From XN24 sp047921395 (lineage in GTDB: Bacteria; Pseudomonadota; Gammaproteobacteria; Steroidobacterales; XN24): DNA of 64,000 bases. How positions within the stretch are numbered: the stretch's first letter is position 1; each line of letters begins with the position of its first letter. Of the stretch, positions 27,619-36,727 are shown piece by piece. The stretch covers positions 1 to 64,000 of the forward strand of contig JBLRWH010000001.1 in the NCBI GenBank assembly GCA_047921395.1, in the 5' to 3' direction. The notes beneath the pieces are model-generated. The model did no database searches and was not told where the DNA came from. It worked only from the letters and a program-made list of their open reading frames with translations. The position numbers and the translations under genes were made by a program.

Positions 27619-27942
27619 TCAGACGCTGAAGCTTTCGCCGCAGCCGCACTCGCCCTTGACGTTCGGATTGCGGAAGCGGAACGCCTCGTTCAGGCCCTGC
27701 TTCACGAAATCCACCTCGGTGCCATCGATCAGCTTGAGGTGTTCGGGGTCGACGAAGACCCGCACATCCTTAGCCTCGAACACGACGTCGTCGCCGTCCA
27801 CGTCGTCTGCATAGTCGACGACATAGGCCCAGCCCGAGCACCCGGTACGCTTGACGCCCAGGCGGATGCCCGCGCCGCCGCCGCGCCGCGCCAGGTAATC
27901 CTTGACTCGTGCGGCCGCCGATTCGGTCAGGGTGATCGCCAT
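27619..27942 (-). CDS. iscA: Iron-sulfur cluster assembly protein IscA (HesB family)
   Basis: The product is 107 aa, an A-type Fe-S carrier. The three conserved cysteines are present: GVKRTGCSGWAY and the C-terminal GECGCGESF. The ATG at 27942 has a strong GAGGAGG site. It lies 56 bp downstream of the IscU-like gene and the iscS gene, so this is a compact isc group on the minus strand. Confidence 0.96.
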   Translation of the reverse strand: MAITLTESAAARVKDYLARRGGGAGIRLGVKRTGCSGWAYVVDYADDVDGDDVVFEAKDVRVFVDPEHLKLIDGTEVDFVKQGLNEAFRFRNPNVKGECGCGESFSV

Positions 27943-27998
27943 CTTGTGTCGTTCCTCCTCTTCAGTTGATGTCGGACCGTCGGCCGGCCCGGGTTCGG

Positions 27999-28391
27999 TC
28001 AGCGCCGCGCGCCGTCTCGCCCGGCGATACAGGCGCGATAGGCATCCTCGACCACCAGCAGGCTGCCGAGCTTGTGCGCCGGCGCCTCCAGCAATTCGGC
28101 CAGGCGCCGCGGGTCCAGCCAGTCCGTGTCTCCGACCGCCCGCCCCTCGGCCTGTTCCGCCACCCAGGACGCCGCCGCGATGACGTGCGGGCAACCATAC
28201 GCCCGGAACCGGCATTCCACGATCCGGCCGCCCCGGGTGCGCGCCTCGAATTCGACCCGCACGCCGCGGCCGGTTTCCCCGGCCCCACCGAACAGCCGCT
28301 CGGACGGCGCAGCCAGCAGCCGGCCGTGCCGCGGGGCCGTCTCGAAACGATGGCGAACCTCGCCGCTGTAGTCCAGTCCTTCCACGTGCAC
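27999..28391 (-). CDS. Degenerate IscU/NifU-N-like protein keeping one of three cluster cysteines
   Basis: The product is 130 aa with the IscU fold pattern: RIVECRFRAYGCPHVIAAAS matches the second half of IscU including its second ligand cysteine, and VVEDAYRACIAG matches the C-terminal helix. The first ligand (GAPACGD in IscU) is replaced by GAGETGRG, and the third (KIHCSILAEDA) by KLGSLLVVEDA. It starts with a GTG at 28391, 2 bp after the iscS stop, with a GGAGG site inside the iscS end. Its position between iscS and iscA is exactly that of iscU. It may still bind IscS or a cluster carrier, but a normal three-Cys scaffold role is doubtful. Confidence 0.8.
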   Translation of the reverse strand: MHVEGLDYSGEVRHRFETAPRHGRLLAAPSERLFGGAGETGRGVRVEFEARTRGGRIVECRFRAYGCPHVIAAASWVAEQAEGRAVGDTDWLDPRRLAELLEAPAHKLGSLLVVEDAYRACIAGRDGARR

Positions 28392-28393
28392 GT

Positions 28394-29590
28394 CTACATC
28401 GCCTCCCGGCTTTCTTCCTCGCCCATCGGCCCGAGCGAACGGAGCCGGTTCACTTGTGCGCGCACCACCGCGATGGCGTAGTCCACCTCCTCAACGGTGC
28501 TGAAGCGCCCGAGGCTGAACCGCAGCGAGCTCTGCGCCAGCTGGTCGTCGCGCCCCAGCGCCCGCAAGACATACGAGGCCTCGCGGCTGGCCGAGGTGCA
28601 CGCAGAACCGCTGGACAGGGCCAGGTCGCGCAGCGCGAACAGCAGGCTCTCGCCCTCCACGCCCTCGAAGCTGACATTCAGGATCCCGGCCACGCGCCGC
28701 TCGGGGTCGCCGTTCAGGTGCACGCCACCGAGCCCGACGATGCCCGCCCAGAGGCGTGTCCGCAGCCCGCGCAGGCGCTCGGCCTCGGCGGCCTGCTCGG
28801 TTGCCGCGATCCTGAAGGCCTCGCCCATGCCGACGATCTGGTGCGTCGCAAGGGTGCCGGAACGCATGCCCCACTCGTGCCCACCGCCGTGGATCTGGGG
28901 CTCCAGGCGGCTCTTGGGGCTGCCGCGCAGGTACAGCGCGCCGACCCCCTTGGGCCCGTAGACCTTGTGCGCCGACACCGACAGCAGGTCGGCCCCGATC
29001 TCGTCGACATTGACCGGCAGCTTGCCCGCCGCCTGCGCGGCATCCACGTGGAACAGCACGCCCCGCTCCCGGCACAAGCGGCCGATCGGCGCGAGGTCGT
29101 TGACCGTGCCGATCTCGTTGTTCACGTACATGACCGACACGAGCACCGTATCCGGCCGCAGCGCCGGCTCGATCTCGGCCGCGGTCATGACGCCGCCGGG
29201 ACCCGGCGAGAGGTAGCTGACCTGCCAGCCCTCCTTTTCCAGCTGGCGGCAGGTGTCCAGCACGGCCTTGTGCTCCGTCCGGCTGGTGACGATGTGCCGG
29301 CCGCGGTCCGCATGGAAACGGGCGGCCCCCTTGAGCGCGAGGTTATTCGACTCGGTGGCGCCGGAGGTCCAGATGATCTCGGTCGGGCGCGCACCCAGCA
29401 GCGCCGCGACCTCGCGGCGCGCCATCTCGACGCGCCCCCTGGCCTCGCGGCCGGGCGCGTGGGAGCTCGAGGCGGGATTCGCAAAGCAGCCCGCCGGGCC
29501 CATGCACTCGACCATGCGGCGCACCACCCGCTCGTCGACCGGGGTCGTGGCGGCGTAGTCGAAGTACAGCGGCTTGCGAATCTCGTTCAT
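28394..29590 (-). CDS. iscS: Cysteine desulfurase IscS
   Basis: The product is 398 aa, a PLP enzyme that delivers sulfur from cysteine. The N-terminal YFDYAATTPVD, the PLP lysine in SVSAHKVYGPKG and the mobile-loop catalytic cysteine in SSGSACTSASREASYV are present. The ATG at 29590 (MNEIRKPLYFDYAATT) matches the family start; an in-frame codon 36 nt upstream is an alternative. It follows trmJ after 40 bp. The usual iscR between them is missing, as are hscB, hscA and fdx downstream. Confidence 0.96.
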   Translation of the reverse strand: MNEIRKPLYFDYAATTPVDERVVRRMVECMGPAGCFANPASSSHAPGREARGRVEMARREVAALLGARPTEIIWTSGATESNNLALKGAARFHADRGRHIVTSRTEHKAVLDTCRQLEKEGWQVSYLSPGPGGVMTAAEIEPALRPDTVLVSVMYVNNEIGTVNDLAPIGRLCRERGVLFHVDAAQAAGKLPVNVDEIGADLLSVSAHKVYGPKGVGALYLRGSPKSRLEPQIHGGGHEWGMRSGTLATHQIVGMGEAFRIAATEQAAEAERLRGLRTRLWAGIVGLGGVHLNGDPERRVAGILNVSFEGVEGESLLFALRDLALSSGSACTSASREASYVLRALGRDDQLAQSSLRFSLGRFSTVEEVDYAIAVVRAQVNRLRSLGPMGEEESREAM

Positions 29591-29630
29591 ATCGATGGCT
29601 TGGGGCCTGCGCCCGGAGGTTGCCACTACA

Positions 29631-30383
29631 TTAACGCGTCCGGCCCGCCGGCGCCTCCCCTGAAGCGCGTCGCGGTTCCAGGGCGCTGAGGACTCCCCGC
29701 AGGATCCTGACCTCTTTTTCCTCGAGCAGTGCCCGGCTGAACAGCCGGCGCAGGCGCAGCATCAGGTGGCGCGGATTGGCGGGATTCAGGAACCCCGCGT
29801 CGACCAGCGTCCGCTCAAGGTGGGCGTAAAAGCGCTCCAGGTCCTCCACGGTGGCGAGCGGATCGGTCCGTTCCGGCGCCGGCCCGGGCCCCGCCTCGGC
29901 GAGCATCGCGAGCCGCAACTCGTAGGCCACGACCTGCACCGCCATGGCCAGGTTGAGCGAGCTGTACCCGGGGTTAGTGGGGATGTGGAGCAGCTGGTGG
30001 CAGCTGGCGAGCTCGTCGTTGCTGAGCCCGCTGCTCTCGCGGCCGAAGACCACCGCGGCCTCGCCCTGGGCGCTCTCCGCGAGCAATCGCGGCGCCACCT
30101 CGCGGGGGCTCACGGTCGACCAGGACAGGCCGCGCAACCGGGCGCTCGCGCCGGCCACGAAGCGGCACCCGGCCAGCGCCTCGCCCAGCGTGGCGCAGAC
30201 CCGCGCCTGCTCGAGGACGGCGTCCGCGCCGGCGGCCCGCGCGGTGGCCTCGTCGCTGGGAAACTCGCGCGGCGCGACCAGGGTGAGCCGGTCGAGTCCC
30301 ATGGTCAGCATCGCCCGCGCCGTGGCGCCGATGTTGCCCGGGTGGGTCGTGCCGACCAGCACGATGCGGATGGGAATGCTCAT
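29631..30383 (-). CDS. trmJ: tRNA (cytidine/uridine-2'-O-)-methyltransferase TrmJ
   Basis: The product is 250 aa of the SPOUT family. It methylates the ribose of residue 32 in several tRNAs. The N-terminal IRIVLVGTTHPGNIGATARAM and the knotted C-terminal motifs VVFGRESSGLSNDEL and IPTNPGYSSLNLAMAV are clear. I start at the ATG at 30383; a TTG 9 nt upstream is possible. A TAGAAT -10 is visible on the minus strand at 30422-30427 with a weak -35. It diverges from suhB, as in E. coli. Confidence 0.95.
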   Translation of the reverse strand: MSIPIRIVLVGTTHPGNIGATARAMLTMGLDRLTLVAPREFPSDEATARAAGADAVLEQARVCATLGEALAGCRFVAGASARLRGLSWSTVSPREVAPRLLAESAQGEAAVVFGRESSGLSNDELASCHQLLHIPTNPGYSSLNLAMAVQVVAYELRLAMLAEAGPGPAPERTDPLATVEDLERFYAHLERTLVDAGFLNPANPRHLMLRLRRLFSRALLEEKEVRILRGVLSALEPRRASGEAPAGRTR

Positions 30384-30496
30384 CGGGGTCAAAATGCCTG
30401 CAGGAAACCGGCCAGCTTGGTATTCTAACTGGCTGTAACCGGCTCTGGCGCGCGCGACAGGGCATACCGCCCGTCCCGCCGGAGGAGATAACCCAG

Positions 30497-31297
30497 ATGC
30501 ATCCGCTCCTGAATATCGGCGTTCGCGCCGCGCGCCGTGCCGGCGACCTGATCGTCCGGCACATCAACCAGCTCGACGCCATCAAGGTCGACGCCAAGGG
30601 CCGCAACGATTTCGTCAGCGAAGTCGACCGCATGGCCGAGGCGGACATCATCCGGACCGTGCAGCGCAGCTACCCGGACCACGCCTTCCTGGCGGAGGAA
30701 AGCGGCGCCAGTGGCGACGCCGAATACGTCTGGATTATCGACCCGCTCGACGGCACGACCAATTTCCTGCACGGCTTCCCGGTGTTCTGCGTCTCCATCG
30801 CGGTCATGCACCGGGGACGGCTCGAGCACGGCGTCATCTTCGACCCGCTGCGAAACGAACTCTTCACGACCAGCCGCGGCGCGGGCGCATCGGTCGACGG
30901 GCGCAAGATGCGTGTCAGCGATACGCGCCTCATGGAGAAATCCCTGATCGGTACAGGTTACCCGTACAAGCAGGATGCCCCCTGGCTGGACGCGTACATG
31001 GGCATGCTCAAGGACGCCATGCGCGAGACCTCGGGCGTCCGCCGCCCGGGCGCAGCGGCCCTCGACCTCGCCTACGTGGCGGCCGGCCGGCTGGACGGCT
31101 TCTGGGAAATCGGCCTGAACATCTGGGACGTCGCCGCGGGCGTGCTGATGATCCAGGAGTGCGGCGGCATCGTCACCGACCTCGGCGGGCGCGACGGCTG
31201 GCAGCAGAGCGGCAACGTCGTCGCGGGGAATCCGAAGATCCACGAGGCGTTGCTCGGCCTGATCGAGCCGCACCTGACGCCGGACCTCAGGAAGTAG
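30497..31297 (+). CDS. suhB: Inositol-1-monophosphatase family protein SuhB
   Basis: The product is 266 aa. The metal-binding motifs of the family are intact: LAEESG, WIIDPLDGTTNFLHGFPVF and WDVAAGVLMIQECGG. SuhB dephosphorylates inositol monophosphates and in enterobacteria also joins rRNA antitermination complexes. The ATG has a strong GGAGGAG site. It is divergent from trmJ and convergent with secF, separated from it by only 18 bp without an obvious terminator. Confidence 0.96.
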   Translation: MHPLLNIGVRAARRAGDLIVRHINQLDAIKVDAKGRNDFVSEVDRMAEADIIRTVQRSYPDHAFLAEESGASGDAEYVWIIDPLDGTTNFLHGFPVFCVSIAVMHRGRLEHGVIFDPLRNELFTTSRGAGASVDGRKMRVSDTRLMEKSLIGTGYPYKQDAPWLDAYMGMLKDAMRETSGVRRPGAAALDLAYVAAGRLDGFWEIGLNIWDVAAGVLMIQECGGIVTDLGGRDGWQQSGNVVAGNPKIHEALLGLIEPHLTPDLRK

Positions 31298-31315
31298 CGG
31301 CCGCCCACGGACCGC

Positions 31316-32251
31316 CTAGGGCATCACGCCCGATTCGTCTTCCTTCGGCTGCGGCGGCACCAGGTCCACGGTCGTCACCTTCAGCGCCAGCGCCGTGGCG
31401 CTCGCGATGTAGATCGACGAGTAGGTACCCACCAGCACGCCGATAATCAGCGCGATGGAAAAACCGGAGATCGCCTCGCCGCCCAGGAAATAGAGCGCCA
31501 GCAACACCAGCAAGGTCGTCACGCCGGTCATGATGGTGCGCGACAGGGTCTGGTTGAGCGAGCTGTCCATCACTTCCTCGGTGGACTTGCGGCGCATCTT
31601 GAGCATGTTCTCGCGGATACGATCGAAGATGACGATGGTGTCGTTCAGCGAGTACCCGATGACGGCGAGGAGCGCCGCCAGCACCGCGAGGTCGAACGAC
31701 AGCTGGATGATCGAAAACACACCGAGCGTGATGATGACGTCGTGCACGAGCGCCGCCACCGCGCCGAGCGAGAACTTCCACTGGAAGCGGAAGGAGACGT
31801 AAGCGAGGATCATCAGCAGTGCGAACAGCGCCGCGAGCCCGCCCTGTTCCGCCAGCTCGCGTCCCACCTGCGGCCCGACGAACTCGACCCGCCGCAATTC
31901 CGCCGCGGCATCCACGGAGCGCAACACGTCCATCACCCGGTCGCGCGTCCCTGCCGGATCGGCGCCCTCTTCCGCCATCAGCTGCACGGTGACTTCGCGC
32001 GAGCTGCCGAAGTGCTGCACCACCGTGCGATCGATGCCGGCCGCCTCGAGTGCGGCGCGGATCGGCGGCAGGTCAACCGACTCAGGGAACCCGGCCTCGA
32101 TCACCACGCCGCCGCGGAACTCGATGCCGAAGTTCAGGCCGCGGGTCGCGAGCGAAGCCAGCGAAACGAGGACCAGCACGGCCGAGATCACATAGGCCAG
32201 CTTCCTGGCCTTGAGAAACTCGATGTGCGATTCGATATAAAAAAAATCCAT
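31316..32251 (-). CDS. secF: Protein-export membrane protein SecF
   Basis: The product is 311 aa with six membrane segments and the family motifs GLNFGIEFRGGVVIE near the N-terminus and YSLNDTIVIFDRIREN. It acts with SecD and YajC, using the proton gradient to help pull proteins through SecYEG. I start at ATG 32251 (MDFFYIESHIEFL), which has a GAGGAG site; the open frame extends upstream without family similarity. It lies 13 bp after secD. Confidence 0.97.
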   Translation of the reverse strand: MDFFYIESHIEFLKARKLAYVISAVLVLVSLASLATRGLNFGIEFRGGVVIEAGFPESVDLPPIRAALEAAGIDRTVVQHFGSSREVTVQLMAEEGADPAGTRDRVMDVLRSVDAAAELRRVEFVGPQVGRELAEQGGLAALFALLMILAYVSFRFQWKFSLGAVAALVHDVIITLGVFSIIQLSFDLAVLAALLAVIGYSLNDTIVIFDRIRENMLKMRRKSTEEVMDSSLNQTLSRTIMTGVTTLLVLLALYFLGGEAISGFSIALIIGVLVGTYSSIYIASATALALKVTTVDLVPPQPKEDESGVMP

Positions 32252-32264
32252 CCCGAACGACTCC

Positions 32265-34118
32265 TCAGATCGGCAGCGTCTGGACGCGCCGGCCGCCATA
32301 CAGGGCGTTGACCACGGCGCGCGTGCCGACGATGGCGGTGAACATGGAGGTGATGATGCCGAGCGACAGCGTCACCGCGAAGCCGCGAATCGGGCCGGTG
32401 CCGAAGGTGAACAGCACGACGGCCGCGATCAGCGTGGTGATGTTGGCGTCGGCGATGGACGAGAACGCCTTCTCGTAGCCGGCGTGGATCGCCGCCTGCG
32501 GCGTATTGCCGTTGCGCAGCTCCTCGCGGATGCGCTCGAAGATCAGCACGTTCGCGTCCACGGCCATGCCGACCGTGAGCACGATCCCCGCGATGCCCGG
32601 CAAGGTGAGGGCCGCCTGCAGCATCGACAGCAGCGCGATCACGAGCACCAGGTTGGCCAGCAGCGCCAGATTGGCGACCAGGCCGAACACCTTGTAATAC
32701 AGCGCCATGAACAGCACGACCAGGACGAAGCCGAGCGCCACGGCCTGCATGCCGCGCTCGATGTTCTCCTGTCCCAGGCTCGGGCCGATGGTCCGTTCCT
32801 CGACCTTGAAGATCGGCGCCGCCAGCGAGCCGGCGCGCAGCAGCAGCGCGAGGTCTCGGGCCTCGAGCGGCTCCAGGCCGGTGATCATGAAGCGGTTGGA
32901 GAACACGCCGCGGATGGTCGCGACGCTGATGACTTTTTCCTCGGTGCGGGTGACTTCACGCACCTCGCCATCGCGCTCGACCAGGTCGCGCTTCTGCTCG
33001 ATGAAGACCACCGCCATGCGCTTGTTCAGGTTGGCGCGGGTCGTTTCGCCCATCTTGCGCGCGCCCTTGGCGTCCAGGTTCACGTACACCGCGGGCATGC
33101 CTTCGTCGAAGCCGGCCGACGCCCCGGTCAGCTGGTCGCCGGTGACGATGAGCTCGCGCCGCAGCAGCACGGGCTGGCCGAAACGGTCGCGATACAGCGC
33201 CGAGCCCAGCGGGGCGCGGCCGCGCTCGGCCGCCTCGAAGGGACTGTTGACCTCGTCCACGAGGCGGAACTCCAGCGTCGCCGTCGCCCCCAGCACCCGC
33301 TCGGCCTGGGCGGGGTCCTGGATGCCCGGCAGCTGCACGATGATCCGGTCGGCGCCCTGGCGCTGCACGACCGGCTCGGAGACGCCCAGCTCGTTGACGC
33401 GATTGCGCAGCGTGACGGTGTTCTGCTCGATGGCGAAGTTCTGGCGCTCGCGAATCTGGTCCTCGGTCATCCGCGCGACCAGCTCGAAGTCCTCGCCCAC
33501 CTGGCGCTCGTCCAGCGACAACAAGGGGTCCGCGTCGCGGATGACGCGCATCGCCTCGCGCCGGTCCTCGGCGCTCTCGAGCGTGACCCGCACGACATTG
33601 CCATCGCGGCGCACGGCCTTGTAGCGAATGCGCGCGTCCCGCAGCAGGGTCCGGAAATCGGCCTCGTAACGGTCGAGCGCCTGGCCGATCGCGGCCTCCA
33701 TATCCACCTCGTACATGAAGTGGACGCCCCCGCGCAGGTCGAGGCCGAGGCTCATGGGCCTCAGGCCGAGGCTGCGCAACAGGGCGGGCGTGCGCGGCGC
33801 AAGCGTCAGCGCGGCGACGTAGCCGGGGCCGAGCTGCTCGCGCACCAGGTCGAGCGCCCGGAGCTGCTCCTCCACATCCGGGAAGCGGATGGTGATGCGG
33901 CCGTCCTCGAGGTACACCGGACCGTGCCTCACCGCGCGGGCGTCGAGGATGGCGCTGACGCGCTGCAGGGCGGCCTCGTCGAGCGGCTGGCCCGCCTCGG
34001 CGGTGACCTGCACGGCGGGTGCGTCACCGTAGATGTTTGGCAGCGCGAACACGAGGCCGATCAGGATGACCGCCACGACAAGCAGATTCTTCCAGAGAGG
34101 AAAACGGTTGAGAACCAC
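32265..34118 (-). CDS. secD: Protein-export membrane protein SecD
   Basis: The product is 617 aa. One N-terminal membrane segment is followed by a large periplasmic region (P1 domain from about residue 35 to 440, with GLDLRGGVHFMYEVDM) and five C-terminal membrane segments, including GMAVDANVLIFERIREELR. The start is a GTG at 34118 with an AGGAAA site. The gene sits between yajC and secF in the classical yajC-secD-secF order. Confidence 0.97.
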   Translation of the reverse strand: MVLNRFPLWKNLLVVAVILIGLVFALPNIYGDAPAVQVTAEAGQPLDEAALQRVSAILDARAVRHGPVYLEDGRITIRFPDVEEQLRALDLVREQLGPGYVAALTLAPRTPALLRSLGLRPMSLGLDLRGGVHFMYEVDMEAAIGQALDRYEADFRTLLRDARIRYKAVRRDGNVVRVTLESAEDRREAMRVIRDADPLLSLDERQVGEDFELVARMTEDQIRERQNFAIEQNTVTLRNRVNELGVSEPVVQRQGADRIIVQLPGIQDPAQAERVLGATATLEFRLVDEVNSPFEAAERGRAPLGSALYRDRFGQPVLLRRELIVTGDQLTGASAGFDEGMPAVYVNLDAKGARKMGETTRANLNKRMAVVFIEQKRDLVERDGEVREVTRTEEKVISVATIRGVFSNRFMITGLEPLEARDLALLLRAGSLAAPIFKVEERTIGPSLGQENIERGMQAVALGFVLVVLFMALYYKVFGLVANLALLANLVLVIALLSMLQAALTLPGIAGIVLTVGMAVDANVLIFERIREELRNGNTPQAAIHAGYEKAFSSIADANITTLIAAVVLFTFGTGPIRGFAVTLSLGIITSMFTAIVGTRAVVNALYGGRRVQTLPI

Positions 34119-34142
34119 GGGTATTTCCTGGCAGCAGGCCGA

Positions 34143-34466
34143 TCAGACGGACTTGAACGTGCCCTTGGGCAGGATGGCAATGACGGTCTGGCGCTGGATC
34201 CGCAGGACGACGCCGTCGGCGACCTCGACCTTGAGGAACTGCTCGCCGGTTTCCGTGACCCGCCCGAGGATGCCGCCGCCGGTGACGACCTCGTCGCCGG
34301 TCTTGAGCTCGGACACCATCTTCCGGTGTTCCTTGGCGCGCTTGGTCTGCGGCCGGATCAGGAGGAAGTAGAAGATCACGAAGATCAGGATCAGCGGCAG
34401 GAAGCTGATGAACGGATCGGGCTGGCTGGCGGCCTGCGCCCATGCGTTGGAGATGAAGAAATCCAT
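34143..34466 (-). CDS. yajC: Preprotein translocase subunit YajC
   Basis: The product is 107 aa. One membrane segment (FLPLILIFVIFYFLLIRP, about residues 23-41) is followed by a basic cytoplasmic domain with the family pattern KMVSELKTGDEVVTGGGILG. It is associated with SecDF. A CATAAT -10-like sequence lies on the minus strand in the 85-bp gap after tgt, so the sec genes may have their own promoter in addition to read-through. Confidence 0.97.
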   Translation of the reverse strand: MDFFISNAWAQAASQPDPFISFLPLILIFVIFYFLLIRPQTKRAKEHRKMVSELKTGDEVVTGGGILGRVTETGEQFLKVEVADGVVLRIQRQTVIAILPKGTFKSV

Positions 34467-34551
34467 CGAAGTTAAGTCCCCGGATTGCGCTGCCCCGGCT
34501 GGGGCGGCGGTAAAACAGCGGACTATTATGCCACGATGCGGCCCAGTTGCC

Positions 34552-35655
34552 TCATTCTTCGCCGCCCCGCAGCGCGTAGAAGTCCCGGCGCCACGCCTCG
34601 AAGGCGCCCGCGGCGATCGCGGCCCGCATCTGCGCCATCAGGTCGAGGTAATAGTGCAGGTTATGGATGGTGTTCAGCCGGGCACCCAGCATCTCGTTGC
34701 AGCGGTCCAGGTGCCTGAGATAGGCGCGGGAATAATGGCTGCAGGTGTAACAGGAGCACTCGGGGTCCAGCGGCCCGGGATCGTCGCGATGCCTGGCGTT
34801 GCGGATCCTCAGGGTGCCGTGGCGCGTGAACAGGTAGCCGTTCCGGGCATGTCGGGTCGGCATGACGCAGTCGAACATGTCGATGCCGCGAGCGACTGAC
34901 TCCACGAGGTCCTCCGGCGTGCCGACCCCCATCAGGTAGCGCGGCGCAGCGGCGGGCATGGCGGGCTCCACCGCCTCGATGACCGCCTCGCGCTCCGCGG
35001 CGCTCTCGCCGACCGACAAGCCGCCGAGCGCGTAGCCGTCGAAGCCGATCTCCAGCAGGCCCGCCAGCGAGGCCTGGCGCAGCGGCGCGTGCATGCCTCC
35101 CTGGACGATGCCGAACAGCGCCGCCGGGTTGTCCTCGTGCGCGCTTCGACACCTGCCCGCCCAACGCAGCGACAACTCCATCGAGTCGCGCGCCTCGCGC
35201 TCGGTCGCCGGGTACGGCGTGCATTCGTCGAAGGCCATCACGATGTCGGCGCCCAGCAGGCGCTGCACCTCCATCGAGCGCTCCGGGCCGAGAAATACCG
35301 GCGAACCGTCCACCGGCGAGGCAAAGCGCACGCCCTCCTCCGAGATCTTGCGCAGCTCGGCCAGGCTCCAGACCTGGAACCCGCCGGAATCCGTCAGGAT
35401 CGGCCGCTCCCAGTGCATGAAGCCGTGCAGGCCGCCGTGGGCCTGGACGATGTCGGTGCCGGGCCGGAGCATCAGGTGGAAGGTATTGCCGAGGATAATC
35501 GTCGCCCCCAGCGACTCCAGTTCCTCGGGGGTCATGGCCTTGACCGTGCCGTAGGTCCCCACCGGCATGAACACGGGCGTCTCGATGACGCCGCGCGCGA
35601 ACTCGAGCTTGCCGCGGCGCGCCCGGCCGTCCGTGGCCAGCAGGGTGAACTTCAC
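34552..35655 (-). CDS. tgt: Queuine tRNA-ribosyltransferase
   Basis: The product is 367 aa. It exchanges guanine 34 for preQ1 in tRNAs with GUN anticodons. The active-site aspartates are in LTDSGGFQVWSL and FDCVMPTRHARNG. The zinc site is CSCYTCSHYSRAY with a later Cys (DRCNEM) and His (NTIHN). The start is a GTG at 35655 (MKFTLLATDGRARRG) that overlaps the queA stop by 4 bp and has a GAGGCGG site. It is the second gene of the queA-tgt pair. Confidence 0.98.
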   Translation of the reverse strand: MKFTLLATDGRARRGKLEFARGVIETPVFMPVGTYGTVKAMTPEELESLGATIILGNTFHLMLRPGTDIVQAHGGLHGFMHWERPILTDSGGFQVWSLAELRKISEEGVRFASPVDGSPVFLGPERSMEVQRLLGADIVMAFDECTPYPATEREARDSMELSLRWAGRCRSAHEDNPAALFGIVQGGMHAPLRQASLAGLLEIGFDGYALGGLSVGESAAEREAVIEAVEPAMPAAAPRYLMGVGTPEDLVESVARGIDMFDCVMPTRHARNGYLFTRHGTLRIRNARHRDDPGPLDPECSCYTCSHYSRAYLRHLDRCNEMLGARLNTIHNLHYYLDLMAQMRAAIAAGAFEAWRRDFYALRGGEE

Positions 35656-36704
35656 CGGGCCGCCTCGAGCGCCGCGGGCACGGGCGTCACGAGCATCGCG
35701 TCGCCGTAGCTGAAGAAGCGGTAGCGCGCCTCGACCGCGTGGCGGTAGGCGCCGAGCACCGTGTCCTGCCCGGCGAACGCGCACACCAGCATCAGCAGCG
35801 AGGACTCCGGCAGGTGGAAGTTCGTCACCAGCGCGTCCACGACCCGGAAGCGGTAGCCGGGCAGGATGAATAGCTCGGTCTCGCTCTCGAACGGCGCCAA
35901 CGCGCCATTGGCCGCGGCCGCCTCCAGGCTGCGCACGACCGTCGTGCCGACCGCGACGACGCGCCCGCCGCGCGCCCGGGCGGCGGCGATGGCCGCGCAG
36001 GCCGGCTCGCCCACGGTCACGCGCTCCGCATGCAGCCGGTGCTCGCGCGGGTCCTCGGTGCGGACCGGCTGGAAGGTGCCCGCGCCGACGTGCAGGGTTA
36101 CGGTCGTCGTGGCGATGCCGCGCTCCGCCAGGGTCGCCAGGAGCACTTCGTCGAAGTGCAGGCCGGCCGTCGGCGCGGCCACCGCGCCGGGCGTGCGTCC
36201 GTACACCGTCTGGTAGCGCGCACGGTCCGAGGCGTCGTCCGCGCGCCGGATGTAGGGCGGCAGCGGCATGTGCCCGTACTGCTCCAGCCAGGGCAGCACG
36301 GGACGGTCGAACACGAGCTCGAACAGCTCACCCCCGGGGCCGGTGCGTGCCGTGACCACCGCCGTGGCCCCGCCGTCGAAGTGCAGCCGCGTCCCGGCAG
36401 CGGGCGACTTGCTGACCCGGAGTTGCCCGACGACGACGCGTTCCCCGACGAGCCGCTCCAGCAGGAGTTCCAGGCGCCCGCCGCTCGCCTTGCGGCCGAA
36501 CACGCGCGCCGGGATCACGCGGGTGTCATTCAGGACCAGCAGGTCGCCCGGCTGCAGCAGCCCGGGCAGCTCGCGAAACCGCGCATCGCGCCAGGTCCCG
36601 GCCGGCCCGTCGACGACCAGCAGGCGGCTGGCGGATCGGTCGCCCAGGGGCGCCTGGGCGATCAGTTCGTCGGGCAGGTCATAATGAAAATCGGCGCGCC
36701 GCAT
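35652..36704 (-). CDS. queA: S-adenosylmethionine:tRNA ribosyltransferase-isomerase QueA
   Basis: The product is 350 aa. It converts preQ1 in tRNA to epoxyqueuosine using the ribosyl part of SAM. Family motifs visible are FHYDLPDELIAQAPL, LLVLNDTRVIPARVFG and APTAGLHFDE. It overlaps tgt, the preceding step of the same pathway, by 4 bp. Confidence 0.98.
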   Translation of the reverse strand: MRRADFHYDLPDELIAQAPLGDRSASRLLVVDGPAGTWRDARFRELPGLLQPGDLLVLNDTRVIPARVFGRKASGGRLELLLERLVGERVVVGQLRVSKSPAAGTRLHFDGGATAVVTARTGPGGELFELVFDRPVLPWLEQYGHMPLPPYIRRADDASDRARYQTVYGRTPGAVAAPTAGLHFDEVLLATLAERGIATTTVTLHVGAGTFQPVRTEDPREHRLHAERVTVGEPACAAIAAARARGGRVVAVGTTVVRSLEAAAANGALAPFESETELFILPGYRFRVVDALVTNFHLPESSLLMLVCAFAGQDTVLGAYRHAVEARYRFFSYGDAMLVTPVPAALEAAR

Positions 36705-36727
36705 GGGGCGCGCATGTTAGCACTCCT

